Source: Algiphilus sp. (lineage in GTDB: Bacteria > Pseudomonadota > Gammaproteobacteria > Nevskiales > Nevskiaceae). From it: 32,186 bases of DNA. The position numbers and the translations under genes are program-made. The notes below the pieces were generated by a model. It saw only the letters and a program-made list of their open reading frames with translations. It ran no database searches and was not told where the DNA came from. The DNA lies in the NCBI GenBank assembly GCA_022763315.1, contig JALEHA010000203.1, positions 1 to 32,186 on the forward strand, read 5' to 3'. Shown piece by piece: positions 15,451 to 23,028 of the stretch (the first letter of the stretch is position 1; each line of letters begins with the position of its first letter).

Positions 15451-16041
15451 CTACAGACAGTCCAGTAGCTCTGCGACGCGGCTCCGCAGCGCAGGCAGCA
15501 CCTCGGCCTCGAACCAGGGATTGCGGCGCAGCCAGCGCTGGTTGCGGGGACTGGGATGGGGCAGCGGCAACTGCTGCGGCCACACCTGCCGCCAGGCGCG
15601 AACGCATTCGGTAACCGTGGCCGGGGCCTCCGGCAGATGCCAGGCCTGCGCGTAGCGGCCGATGACCAGCGTCAGGCCGATCTGCGGCATTGCAGACAGC
15701 AACGGCTGCCGCCACGCTGGCGCGCATTCCGGCCGAGGTGGGAGATCGCCGCTCTTGCCGGTGCCCGGATAGCAGAAGGCCATCGGCGCAATGGCGATGC
15801 GCGCAGCGTCGTAGAAGCGGTCCCTGCCGATACCCATCCAGGCGCGCAGGCGCTCTCCGCTGGGATCGTCAAAGGGCAGGCCGGACGCATGCACGCGGCG
15901 GCCCGGCGCCTGCCCCGCAATCAGGATGCGCGCGCTGACACTGGCCTGCAGCACCGGTCGCGGCGCGTGCGGCAACACCGAGCGACAGCGCTCACAGGCA
16001 CGGATGCGATGCAGGAGGGGCGCAAGTGTGGCGGCGTCCAA
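15451..16041 (-). CDS. Uracil-DNA-glycosylase-superfamily protein
   Basis: About 196 residues. It contains a GQAPGRR motif followed by PFDDPSGERLRAWMG, which corresponds to motif 1 and the substrate-pocket region of family-4/5-like uracil-DNA glycosylases, and a C-terminal HPSPRNQRWLRRNPWFE, which supplies the motif-2 histidine. An N-terminal Cys-x2-Cys (ACERCRSVLPHAPRPV) hints at a metal or Fe-S site, but the full four-cysteine set of family 4 is not evident. Activity on uracil is therefore plausible but untested. The frame contains no ATG before the domain. A TTG at 16041, two bases after the stop of the upstream SMR gene, is the most economical start; a TTG at 16104 lies well inside the SMR gene and encodes only its shadow. 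Confidence 0.78.
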   Translation of the reverse strand: MDAATLAPLLHRIRACERCRSVLPHAPRPVLQASVSARILIAGQAPGRRVHASGLPFDDPSGERLRAWMGIGRDRFYDAARIAIAPMAFCYPGTGKSGDLPPRPECAPAWRQPLLSAMPQIGLTLVIGRYAQAWHLPEAPATVTECVRAWRQVWPQQLPLPHPSPRNQRWLRRNPWFEAEVLPALRSRVAELLDCL

Positions 16042-16042
16042 T

Positions 16043-16375
16043 TCAGTGCGCGACGGTATTCGAGTAGCGGAAGATGATGGCCACGCCGAGGGTGATAAAG
16101 ACAATCCCCGTCAGTGCGGCGGCGTCCAGTTTCTGCCCCATCAGCACCCAACCGATGAGCGCGATCAAGGCCAGCCCGGCGCCGCACCAGATGGCGTAGG
16201 CGACGCCCACCGGAATCACGCGCAGCGTCAACGACAGAAAATAAAAAGCAAAGCCGTAACCGAAGACCACAATCAGCGACGGCACCAGCCGCGTGAAGCC
16301 ATCGGTGGCACGCAGCGCGGTGGTGGCGATGACTTCGCAGACAATCGCTAATCCAAGAAAGAGCCAATGCATCAT
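16043..16375 (-). CDS. EmrE/Qac-type small multidrug resistance transporter
   Basis: A 110-residue protein with four predicted transmembrane helices, the same length as E. coli EmrE. The essential proton- and drug-binding glutamate is Glu14 in IVCEVIATTAL, the tryptophan in AYAIWCGAGLALI corresponds to EmrE Trp63, and MGQKLDAAALTGIVFI is the canonical helix 4 entry. It should export quaternary cationic compounds in exchange for protons as a dual-topology dimer. The details fit the Qac branch better than the guanidine-exporting Gdx/SugE branch. I start at the ATG at 16375 because it gives Glu14 exactly; the next codon is also ATG. The frame upstream is antisense to the DUF2868 gene and not coding. 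The uracil-glycosylase-family gene follows immediately. Confidence 0.9.
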   Translation of the reverse strand: MMHWLFLGLAIVCEVIATTALRATDGFTRLVPSLIVVFGYGFAFYFLSLTLRVIPVGVAYAIWCGAGLALIALIGWVLMGQKLDAAALTGIVFITLGVAIIFRYSNTVAH

Positions 16376-16394
16376 GCGCACTCGATCCAGAAGG

Positions 16395-16419
16395 GGGCGC
16401 CCGCATGATGCCAGCGCCC
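16395..16419 (-). other. Dyad in the leader of the SMR transporter gene
   Basis: In the 89-base divergent region between the SMR gene and the DUF2868 gene, GGGCGC (16395-16400) pairs with GCGCCC (16414-16419), and the 13-base loop itself holds GCAT-G-ATGC. It could be a repressor operator or a leader hairpin. I do not see the ACGR tetraloop hairpins of a guanidine-II (mini-ykkC) riboswitch, which often precede SMR genes. Confidence 0.3.
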
Positions 16420-16464
16420 GCTCCGCACAGGGGGCGACAACGTGGCCTTTTGTATAGTCAACGG

Positions 16465-17838
16465 ATGACTCGACGCGCGAATCGCATCCGTCTGCAGGAT
16501 CACTGCCTCGCAGCGCGCGCGTGTGCCGGCGAGGAGGCGGCGGGCCATCCCGCGCACAGCCCGGTAGCGGATGCGCAGGCGCGCGCCTCGGGCGGCGACC
16601 TGCGCCACCGCATCCTGGTGCGCGCACGCCATCTTCCTGATGCGCCCCGGCTGCGCGCCGCGCTGCGCCGGGAAGTGCGGACCCTGTTCTGGCTCAGCCT
16701 CATGATGGCGATCGTGTTCGCCATCGCGGGAGCGGCCGCGGCCCGCGCGGCCTTGGTCGACACCGGACCGGTCAGTATTCCACTGGTTGGCCTGCTGGTG
16801 GTCGGCCCCAGCCTGGTGACGCTGTTGCTCTGGCTGCTGCTCCTGCTGTTGGGACGCCGACGCACCGCGGCGGTCTTTCCGAGCGCCTTGGCATCGCTGG
16901 CAGCGCGCCTGACGGGGCGATGGTCGGTCAGACCCGCCGCGCCTCTCGACTGTCTGCGCAGTCGCGCCGCCCCGTGGTTGTTGAGTAGTGCAATGCACAT
17001 TGCCTGGCTGGCCTATCTGGGCGCGGCACTGCTGACCTTGTCCCTGCTGCTCAGCTTGCGGAGCTATGCGCTGGTGTGGGAAAGCACCCTGCTCAGCACG
17101 GAGGCATTGCAAGCCTGGGCGGAGGCGCTCTCGCTGGGTCCGGCCTTGTTCGGCCTTGCCGGCGCCGACACCCTGCCGTTACGCGGCGCGCTCTCGGATG
17201 CCGTGCGCGAGGCCTGGGCCATCTGGCTGCTCGCCGCAGTAGCGGTCTACGGTCTGCTGCCGCGACTCGGTGCCCTGCTCATCAGCGCGGCGATGGCATG
17301 GCACAGCCTGACCCGGGACACGCGTGCATTGCATCGGCCAGGCTATGCCCGACTGCGCGAACGACTGATGCCCGACCATCAGCAGGTGGAGCCGGCGGCT
17401 GCCGCACCCGGCGGCGTCACGTCTGCTCAACCGGCAGCGCCGCAAACCGAAGGCGTTCCCCCCCACGATGGCCGGCACGTCGTCGTCGCGCTGGAAACGG
17501 AGCCCTCCATGCAGCACGCACTGCCGGTGGATTGGCAGTGGTTGGGGCGGGTCGATGACCTGGAGAGCCTTGCCCGGCTGCTCCCCCTGATTCGGTCGGA
17601 GACCGACCATGGACTGGCGGTACTGGTGCGCGCGGGCGCGGTGGTGGATCGCGGAACCAAGGCACTGCTGCGCGACCTGCTCGCCGCATCGCCCGGGGCA
17701 GGCACCCTCGTGCTGCTCGGGTCGGCCAACGCCGCGCGGCTGCGCGACTGGCGGGGCTGCGCACGGGAACTGGGGGTGGCCGCCGTCCATTGGCCGGAAG
17801 GTGTCCCGCCGGCGTCGTCCGCGGAAGCATCACCATGA
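16465..17838 (+). CDS. DUF2868 membrane protein
   Basis: About 457 residues of unknown function. An Arg-rich N-terminal region is followed by four clear hydrophobic segments at roughly 77-100 (LFWLSLMMAIVFAIAG), 112-130 (LVGLLVVGPSLVTLLLWLLL), 172-192 (AWLAYLGAALLTLSLLLSL) and 252-275 (IWLLAAVAVYGLLPRLGALL), then a soluble C-terminal domain of about 180 residues. This layout and the direct coupling to a DUF3482 GTPase identify it as DUF2868. The stop overlaps the GTPase start by four bases (ATGA), so the two are translationally coupled and presumably act together at the inner membrane. The ATG at 16465 follows a TATAGT at 16453-16458 that would place the transcript start at or near the start codon. 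No process is established for the family. Confidence 0.8.
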   Translation: MTRRANRIRLQDHCLAARACAGEEAAGHPAHSPVADAQARASGGDLRHRILVRARHLPDAPRLRAALRREVRTLFWLSLMMAIVFAIAGAAAARAALVDTGPVSIPLVGLLVVGPSLVTLLLWLLLLLLGRRRTAAVFPSALASLAARLTGRWSVRPAAPLDCLRSRAAPWLLSSAMHIAWLAYLGAALLTLSLLLSLRSYALVWESTLLSTEALQAWAEALSLGPALFGLAGADTLPLRGALSDAVREAWAIWLLAAVAVYGLLPRLGALLISAAMAWHSLTRDTRALHRPGYARLRERLMPDHQQVEPAAAAPGGVTSAQPAAPQTEGVPPHDGRHVVVALETEPSMQHALPVDWQWLGRVDDLESLARLLPLIRSETDHGLAVLVRAGAVVDRGTKALLRDLLAASPGAGTLVLLGSANAARLRDWRGCARELGVAAVHWPEGVPPASSAEASP

Positions 17839-19313
17839 AGCTTGAAACCCCGTCCCCGCACATCGCGGTCGTCGGCCACACCAATACCGGCAAGACCTCG
17901 TTGTTGCGCACGCTGGCGCGTGACCCTCGTTTCGGTGAAGTGGATGACCGGCCCGCGACCACCCAGTCGGTACAGGCCATTGATCTGCTCGACGCCGACG
18001 GCGTGGCGATCCGGCTATTCGATACCCCGGGATTGGAAGACGCCCTGTCATTGGCCGCGCTGCTGCACAAGGAAATGGCCCCCGGCGACGACCCGGTCCC
18101 GCATATCCAGCGCTTCGTCGAAGGCGACCACGGCAACGGGCGCTTCGAGCAGGAAGCCCGAGTACTGCGTCAGATGCTGCACAGCGATGCCGCCCTCTAT
18201 GTCATTGATGCGCGCGAGCCCGTACTCCCCAAACATCGCGCCGAGCTTCGCCTGCTGGCGGAGTGCGGCCGGCCCATCCTGCCGCTGTTGAATTTCGTCG
18301 CAGTGGATGGCGCGAACCCGGATGCGTGGCGCAGTCAGCTGGCGCACAGCGGATTGCATTGGGTGACCGCCTTCGACACGGTGGTGTTCGACTTCGACGC
18401 CGAAGTGCGCGTTTTCGACGCGCTGGCGGCGCTGCTCGATGCACAGCGCACGCGCATGCAGGCGCTGGTCCGGCACCGTCGCGAACAGCGCCACGCGCAG
18501 CTGCGTGCTGCCACGCTCGCCATCGCGGGGCTGCTGGTGGATGCGGCCGGCCTGCGCACACCCCTACCCAAGGACGCGGAGGCATCCACCGCGCGCGAAG
18601 CACTGCGCGACCGGCTGCGCCAGGCAGAAGACGACTGCGTGACCCTGCTGTTGCAACTGTTTTCCTTTGAACTCGGTGCCTATCAGGCACCGGCACTGCC
18701 ACTGAAGGAGGGACGCTGGCGCCTCGATCTGTTCGATGCTGAAACCGCCCGCGCTCTGGGCATTCGTGGCGGATCCGGTGCTGTGGCGGGCGGCGCAGCG
18801 GGCATGGGCGTCGATCTGTTCAGCGGCGGGCTCAGCCTCGGGGCCGGTACCGTGGTGGGTGCCGCCGTGGGCGCCCTTTTTGGCCTCGGTGAGGATCTCG
18901 GACGCGCCACGCTGGATCGGATGCGCGGCCAGCACACCCTTGTGGTCGCCCCGGACACGCTGCAGATCCTTGCCACGCGGCAACTGCAGTTGCTGGCGGC
19001 GCTGCTGCGTCGCGGACACGCCAGCCAGCAACCACTGAAGGCGCTATCCAGCGGCCGCCACCCTGCCGCAATCGGCCGCCTGCTGCGCCGGGCTCGCGCC
19101 CATCCGGAATGGTCGCGACTGAATGGCGGAGCCGGCGATTCATCGGCAGCGGAGCGCGTACGCCGGCAACTGGCGGAGGCACTGGAGGCCGCACTACAAC
19201 CCGACGTCACAAGTGCGGAGGCGCAACCTGCCGCCAGCCAGGTCAGCGGATCGGTACAGTACCGCCCTAGCAGTGACCCGCCCCCGCACGACCCGGCCCG
19301 ACATGACCAGTGA
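17835..19313 (+). CDS. DUF3482 GTPase-like protein
   Basis: A 492-residue protein. The N-terminal G domain has a P-loop GHTNTGKTSLL at about 13-23, a threonine-containing switch region (RPATTQSV), DTPG (G3) near 65, and a strand LLNFVAVDG where the NKxD base-recognition motif would be; that motif is degenerate, so guanine specificity is uncertain. The C-terminal half holds an unusual glycine-rich hydrophobic hairpin (GAVAGGAAGMGVDLFSGGLSLGAG and AAVGALFGLGEDLG, about residues 315-355), like the membrane-inserting segments of some dynamin-like or IRG-type GTPases. It overlaps DUF2868 by four bases and the next glycosyltransferase gene by 11 bases. Role unknown; membrane remodelling or sensing in partnership with DUF2868 is a guess. 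Confidence 0.82.
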   Translation: MKLETPSPHIAVVGHTNTGKTSLLRTLARDPRFGEVDDRPATTQSVQAIDLLDADGVAIRLFDTPGLEDALSLAALLHKEMAPGDDPVPHIQRFVEGDHGNGRFEQEARVLRQMLHSDAALYVIDAREPVLPKHRAELRLLAECGRPILPLLNFVAVDGANPDAWRSQLAHSGLHWVTAFDTVVFDFDAEVRVFDALAALLDAQRTRMQALVRHRREQRHAQLRAATLAIAGLLVDAAGLRTPLPKDAEASTAREALRDRLRQAEDDCVTLLLQLFSFELGAYQAPALPLKEGRWRLDLFDAETARALGIRGGSGAVAGGAAGMGVDLFSGGLSLGAGTVVGAAVGALFGLGEDLGRATLDRMRGQHTLVVAPDTLQILATRQLQLLAALLRRGHASQQPLKALSSGRHPAAIGRLLRRARAHPEWSRLNGGAGDSSAAERVRRQLAEALEAALQPDVTSAEAQPAASQVSGSVQYRPSSDPPPHDPARHDQ

Positions 19314-20244
19314 TGTGCCTTTCCGCGCGCCCGAAGAGGCGCCCTTTCTTGCCCGCCACGCCAACGGCACGCTGCTGCGCCTTGCCGCCGGCGGGCTGCT
19401 GCCGGCACGCTGGTTTGCTCCGCCGCCGCCTTCGAACCGCGCGGCGCGACGCGGCACGCTGTCGCTTGAGGTGGTCAGCCACTGCTGGCAGTACAGCCGC
19501 TTCCTCGCCTATCAACTGAGTGCACTGGCCAAGTTTCCGCCGCAGAAGCTGCGCGTCAAGATGACCGTGTTCTATGCACAAGAGGACACGCAAACGCAGG
19601 CGCTGCTCGACTTCTTCGCGCAGAAAGCAGTGCCGAACGTGGAATGGAATTGGCAAGCCCTGCCTAAGGCGGCCCTGTTTCGTCGGGGCATCGGGCGCAA
19701 TCTGGCGGCCCGCGCGACGAAGGCCGACTGGATCTGGTTCACCGACTGCGATGTGATGTTCCGTGCCGGTTGCCTGGACACGCTGGCCGAGCAGCTGCAG
19801 GGGCGTACCGAGGCGCTGCTGTTTCCGCGCGAAGAACGCGCAACCCCGCTGCTGAGCGAGGACGACCCGGTGCTGATGCGCAGCGCCGCCGGGCCCGCCT
19901 TGGTCGATGTCGATGACCAGAATTTCACCACCCGCCGCATCGACCGGGCCACCGGCCCCATGCAGATCACGCACGGCGACGTTGCCCGCGCCTGCGGCTA
20001 CTGCCCAACGCTGCGGCTCTACCAGCAACCCGCCGACCATTTCTGCAAGGCCTACGAAGACCGCGCTTTCCGCTGGCTGCTTGGGACCCAGGGCGTCGGC
20101 ATCGATGTACCCAACGTCTACCGCCTGCGCCACGCCACCAAGGGGCGCTATCGCGCTGGCTCCACATCCGGCCAGTTGCGCGGCGCGATTCGCCGTGCAA
20201 AGTCCTGGCTGAGCGAACGTCTGACCGCGCCGCGCGCGCGCTGA
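19303..20244 (+). CDS. Glycosyltransferase, GT-A fold (family-2-like)
   Basis: A 313-residue cytoplasmic protein. The start of the GT-A fold appears near residue 47 (LEVVSHCWQYSRFLAYQLSAL), and the metal-binding Asp-x-Asp lies in WIWFTDCDVMF (about 142-152). A later histidine-containing stretch (QQPADHFCKAYEDRAFRWLL) may be part of the acceptor or metal site. It should transfer a sugar from a nucleotide donor, but neither donor nor acceptor can be named. The ATG at 19303 lies inside the end of the DUF3482 gene (11-base overlap), so the two are probably one transcript. The open frame reaches back to 19123, but that part overlaps DUF3482 in another frame and lacks family features. Confidence 0.78.
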   Translation: MTSDVPFRAPEEAPFLARHANGTLLRLAAGGLLPARWFAPPPPSNRAARRGTLSLEVVSHCWQYSRFLAYQLSALAKFPPQKLRVKMTVFYAQEDTQTQALLDFFAQKAVPNVEWNWQALPKAALFRRGIGRNLAARATKADWIWFTDCDVMFRAGCLDTLAEQLQGRTEALLFPREERATPLLSEDDPVLMRSAAGPALVDVDDQNFTTRRIDRATGPMQITHGDVARACGYCPTLRLYQQPADHFCKAYEDRAFRWLLGTQGVGIDVPNVYRLRHATKGRYRAGSTSGQLRGAIRRAKSWLSERLTAPRAR

Positions 20245-20274
20245 TCACCGACCCGACTTCGACGCGAGCACCGC

Positions 20275-21207
20275 ATGCAGAGCATCTTCGTCTTCTCCTT
20301 CAACCGCGGGCCCTATCTGGAGAACTGCATCGCCTCCATCGTGCACTGCGCCCCCGATGCGGAGGTCACCATCTACGACGACGCCAGCGACGACCCGGAA
20401 ACGCTGCGCGTGCTGGAGCGTCTGGAAGCGCGCTGCCGCATCGTCCGCCGTACACAGTCGACCAAGGCGCGCCACGGCAGCCTCTACGGCAACATGCAGG
20501 CGGCGCTGGATTCGGTGACGGATGGGCGGGTTATCGCCTTCCTGCAGGACGACACCCAGATGATCCGACCTTTCGAGGAGGCCGACCGGCAGTTCGTGGC
20601 GCGGCACTTCGAGCAGCATCCGGACGCTGCCTTTCTGGCTCCCGTCTTCTTGCGCGGCACCATCCGGCCCAGGCGCTTGGCGCAGTTCGAGTACGACATC
20701 GAAGCGCAGGTCTATCGCTTTGTGCAGGACGGACAGAAAGTGGCCGGCACCTACTATTCGGATATCGCGCTGATACACACCGGTCGATTGCACGCCATCG
20801 ATTGGCGCTTCCAGGGCGACGAGTTCGAGAACGAACTTCAGGCGCAACGGCATTTTGGACGCATGGGCTATATGCGCGACCCCTTTGCGATGTGGGTGCC
20901 GAATGCTCGGGCCTATCGCAACCGCAGCAAGACGCTGGCGTTCCGGCTCGGCGAGCATTTCAGCCGGTCCGGGCTGTATCCGCTGCACATTCTCGAGCGC
21001 GAGGCGGTCGCGGCCATGCGTCAACGCGATGCCGCCACCGAGAAACCGCTGCCGGAACGCTTCCTTCGCCTGGCCGAAGGCAATCTGCCCGAGCCCTGGC
21101 CCTTCAATCCCCTCAAGCGCTCCCGGCTGCTGCGTCGCTTGAATGAATTCGAGGAGTGGCTGAAGCGGCTGCGTCGCAGCGATTCAGAGGATACCGCCCA
21201 GCCATGA
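20275..21207 (+). CDS. Glycosyltransferase, first of a tandem paralogous pair
   Basis: A 310-residue protein starting with MQSIFVFSFNRGPYLENCI, a GT-A beginning in which the usual donor-site aspartates appear as YDDASDDPETL (about 39-49). The metal-binding segment is FLQDDTQMIRP (about 87-97). It is clearly a paralogue of the next gene: both share the FNRG/YNRG start, the DDASDDPETL block, the LYxNMQAA segment, FLQDDTQ, a TxAYYSD or TYYSD block, QAQRHFxRMG and the PFAMW block. Sugar and acceptor are unknown. It starts 30 bases after the previous glycosyltransferase and overlaps the next gene by four bases (ATGA). Confidence 0.78.
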   Translation: MQSIFVFSFNRGPYLENCIASIVHCAPDAEVTIYDDASDDPETLRVLERLEARCRIVRRTQSTKARHGSLYGNMQAALDSVTDGRVIAFLQDDTQMIRPFEEADRQFVARHFEQHPDAAFLAPVFLRGTIRPRRLAQFEYDIEAQVYRFVQDGQKVAGTYYSDIALIHTGRLHAIDWRFQGDEFENELQAQRHFGRMGYMRDPFAMWVPNARAYRNRSKTLAFRLGEHFSRSGLYPLHILEREAVAAMRQRDAATEKPLPERFLRLAEGNLPEPWPFNPLKRSRLLRRLNEFEEWLKRLRRSDSEDTAQP

Positions 21208-22106
21208 GGCTCTTTGTCTTCTCCTACAACCGCGGTCCCTTTCTGGCCAACTGCATCGACTCCATCGAGCGGCTGGCGCCGGAACATTCACTGACCGTAG
21301 TGGACGACGCCAGCGATGACCCCGAGACCCTCGCCGTGCTGGCGCGGGCGGCAAAGCACCACACGGTGGTCACCGGCGAAGCACTGTCCGGCCACAAGCA
21401 CGGCGGCCTGTATCCGAACATGCAGGCCGCCTTCGACACCGTGCCCGATAAAGCGCTGTTCTGTTTTCTCCAGGACGACACCCAGCTGGTGCGGCCGCTG
21501 ACGGGCGAGGACGAAGCGGCGCTGCACCGCCAATTCGATCATGCGCCAACGCTGGGCTTCATCTCACCCGCCTTCATTCGCCAGATCTCGCTGAAGCACG
21601 CTGTGGATCGCGATTTCCGCTTCGACGCGGCGCTGGACCTGTGGTTCTGGCATCCGCAGCGACGCAGCACGGGGGCCTACTATTCGGACCTCCTCATTGC
21701 CCGCAGCGACCGGCTTCGTGCTGCGGGCTGGCGCTTCGAGAGCGGAGAATCCTCCAACAATCAGCAAGCGCAGCGTCACTTCATGCGCATGGGCCGGTTG
21801 CGCGTGCCCTTCGCCATGTGGTTGCCCAATGGACCGGCGTTTCGGGGCAAGCAGAAATCCTGGGCCTTGCGCTTCGCGGAACGGCGGCGGCGTTGCGGCC
21901 TGTATCCGCTTCAGGATCTGGCAGCGGACGTCGAGGCGGATCTGCATCAGGGCACGCCGCCGGCATTACCGGTCGCCGAGCGCTGCCTGAACGCACGGAG
22001 CCAACATCGACTGCCCGTGCCCTGGACCTATGATCCCATGCAGGGACAGCGCTGGCTGAAGTGGATGGACCGGCTCGCCACCAAGCGTCAGCGACGGCGC
22101 CAGTAA
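21204..22106 (+). CDS. Glycosyltransferase, second of a tandem paralogous pair
   Basis: A 300-residue paralogue of the preceding gene, aligning along its whole length: RLFVFSYNRGPFLANCIDSI at the start, VDDASDDPETL (about 32-42), GGLYPNMQAAFDTV, FLQDDTQLVRP (about 90-100), GAYYSDLLIARSDRL and QQAQRHFMRMGRLRVPFAMWLPNG. The pair arose by tandem duplication, and the divergence suggests different acceptors or linkages. The ATG at 21204 overlaps the stop of the first copy. The C-terminus is very basic (ATKRQRRRQ) and its last 19 bases overlap the end of a convergent glycosyltransferase gene. Confidence 0.78.
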   Translation: MRLFVFSYNRGPFLANCIDSIERLAPEHSLTVVDDASDDPETLAVLARAAKHHTVVTGEALSGHKHGGLYPNMQAAFDTVPDKALFCFLQDDTQLVRPLTGEDEAALHRQFDHAPTLGFISPAFIRQISLKHAVDRDFRFDAALDLWFWHPQRRSTGAYYSDLLIARSDRLRAAGWRFESGESSNNQQAQRHFMRMGRLRVPFAMWLPNGPAFRGKQKSWALRFAERRRRCGLYPLQDLAADVEADLHQGTPPALPVAERCLNARSQHRLPVPWTYDPMQGQRWLKWMDRLATKRQRRRQ

Positions 22107-23005
22107 GCCATCAAGGCATGTTCGGCGCGCTCGGGTCCGAGTGCACGATGGATCAGCCGGTAGCGCTTGGGCCAATAGCGCGTGTAGTGCGGAGAGAGGG
22201 CGCGCGCGACGGCGAAACAGCGATGCGCGGCTGCCGCTTCGCAGCGCTTGGTGGCCACTCGCGCCAGCCACACCGCACGTCGGGCGAGGGCGGCAAACAG
22301 GGCGTCGTCCAGCGCTACGGCCTCGGCGGTCCAGCGGATTTTCTGCAGTTCGCCATCGATGTAGCGCATGCTGCGCTGCTTGGCCCTGCTGAGGCGTTTC
22401 GGATCATCGTGAGCCCGGTAGCGATAGACCGGCAGATCGAAATGACGAAAGCGCACTCCCGCATTGGCGAGGCGCACGTGCAGATTCCATTCCTGGCTGC
22501 TGTCAAACCGGGGGTCGAAGCCGCCGATGGATTCCAGCCAGTCGCGGCGATGCAGCGGGGTGCTGGTCATCAGATCGGTCAGCGCGACCTGCGCCGCATG
22601 CGCCTTGTCGCTCAGGGTAGGCAGGCGGCGCAGGCTCGCCCCTTGCGGCCGCTGCAGCAGATAATCGCCATAGGGGCACTCGTGTGGCTCCAGTGCTTTC
22701 AGCTGCGCCCATTGACGCGCGAGCACCCCGTCACAGAGGGTGTCGTCAGCGTCGAGAAAGCGAATGGCCACACCCTTGGCCCGCGCCAGACCGAGATTGC
22801 GCGCAGCGGCGGCACCCTGGTGATGACTGTGGATCAGGCGCACATCGCGAAAGCTGGCCGCAATATCCCTGCTGGCGTCATGGGAACCGTCGTCCACCAC
22901 AATCAACTCGTAATCCACGCCATCCTGCACCCGTACGCTGTCGATTGCGTCGGCCAGATGCCGCTCAGCGTTGTAGCAGGGAATGATGACCGAGATACCG
23001 CGCAC
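22088..23005 (-). CDS. Family-2 glycosyltransferase
   Basis: A 305-residue GT2 enzyme with a textbook N-terminus: ISVIIPCYNAERHLADAIDSV (4-24), the VVDDGSHDASRD donor-site block (about 36-47), an AAARNLGLARAKG segment and the metal-binding FLDADDTLCDG (about 84-94). The C-terminal third is basic and helical, with an HRRDWLESIGGFDPRFDSSQEWNL acceptor-site block in the middle. It is cytosolic and acts on a surface-glycan intermediate of unknown kind. The start codon is GTG at 23005; there is no in-frame ATG nearby, and it sits directly before the first strand. It lies 23 bases downstream of the next glycosyltransferase gene on the same strand and converges with the paralogous pair, overlapping it by 19 bases. 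Confidence 0.85.
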   Translation of the reverse strand: MRGISVIIPCYNAERHLADAIDSVRVQDGVDYELIVVDDGSHDASRDIAASFRDVRLIHSHHQGAAAARNLGLARAKGVAIRFLDADDTLCDGVLARQWAQLKALEPHECPYGDYLLQRPQGASLRRLPTLSDKAHAAQVALTDLMTSTPLHRRDWLESIGGFDPRFDSSQEWNLHVRLANAGVRFRHFDLPVYRYRAHDDPKRLSRAKQRSMRYIDGELQKIRWTAEAVALDDALFAALARRAVWLARVATKRCEAAAAHRCFAVARALSPHYTRYWPKRYRLIHRALGPERAEHALMAYWRRR

Positions 23006-23028
23006 TGTCGCAGCCCCAGCGAAGTCGG

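Noticed and set aside
16453-16458. TATAGT as a firm promoter for the DUF2868 gene
   Set aside because: No acceptable -35 lies 16-18 bases upstream, so I mention it only as a possible -10.
16376-16464. Guanidine riboswitch before the SMR gene
   Set aside because: The leader has one GC-rich dyad but not the paired ACGR-loop hairpins of guanidine-II or the ykkC core, and the protein looks like the Qac rather than the Gdx branch.
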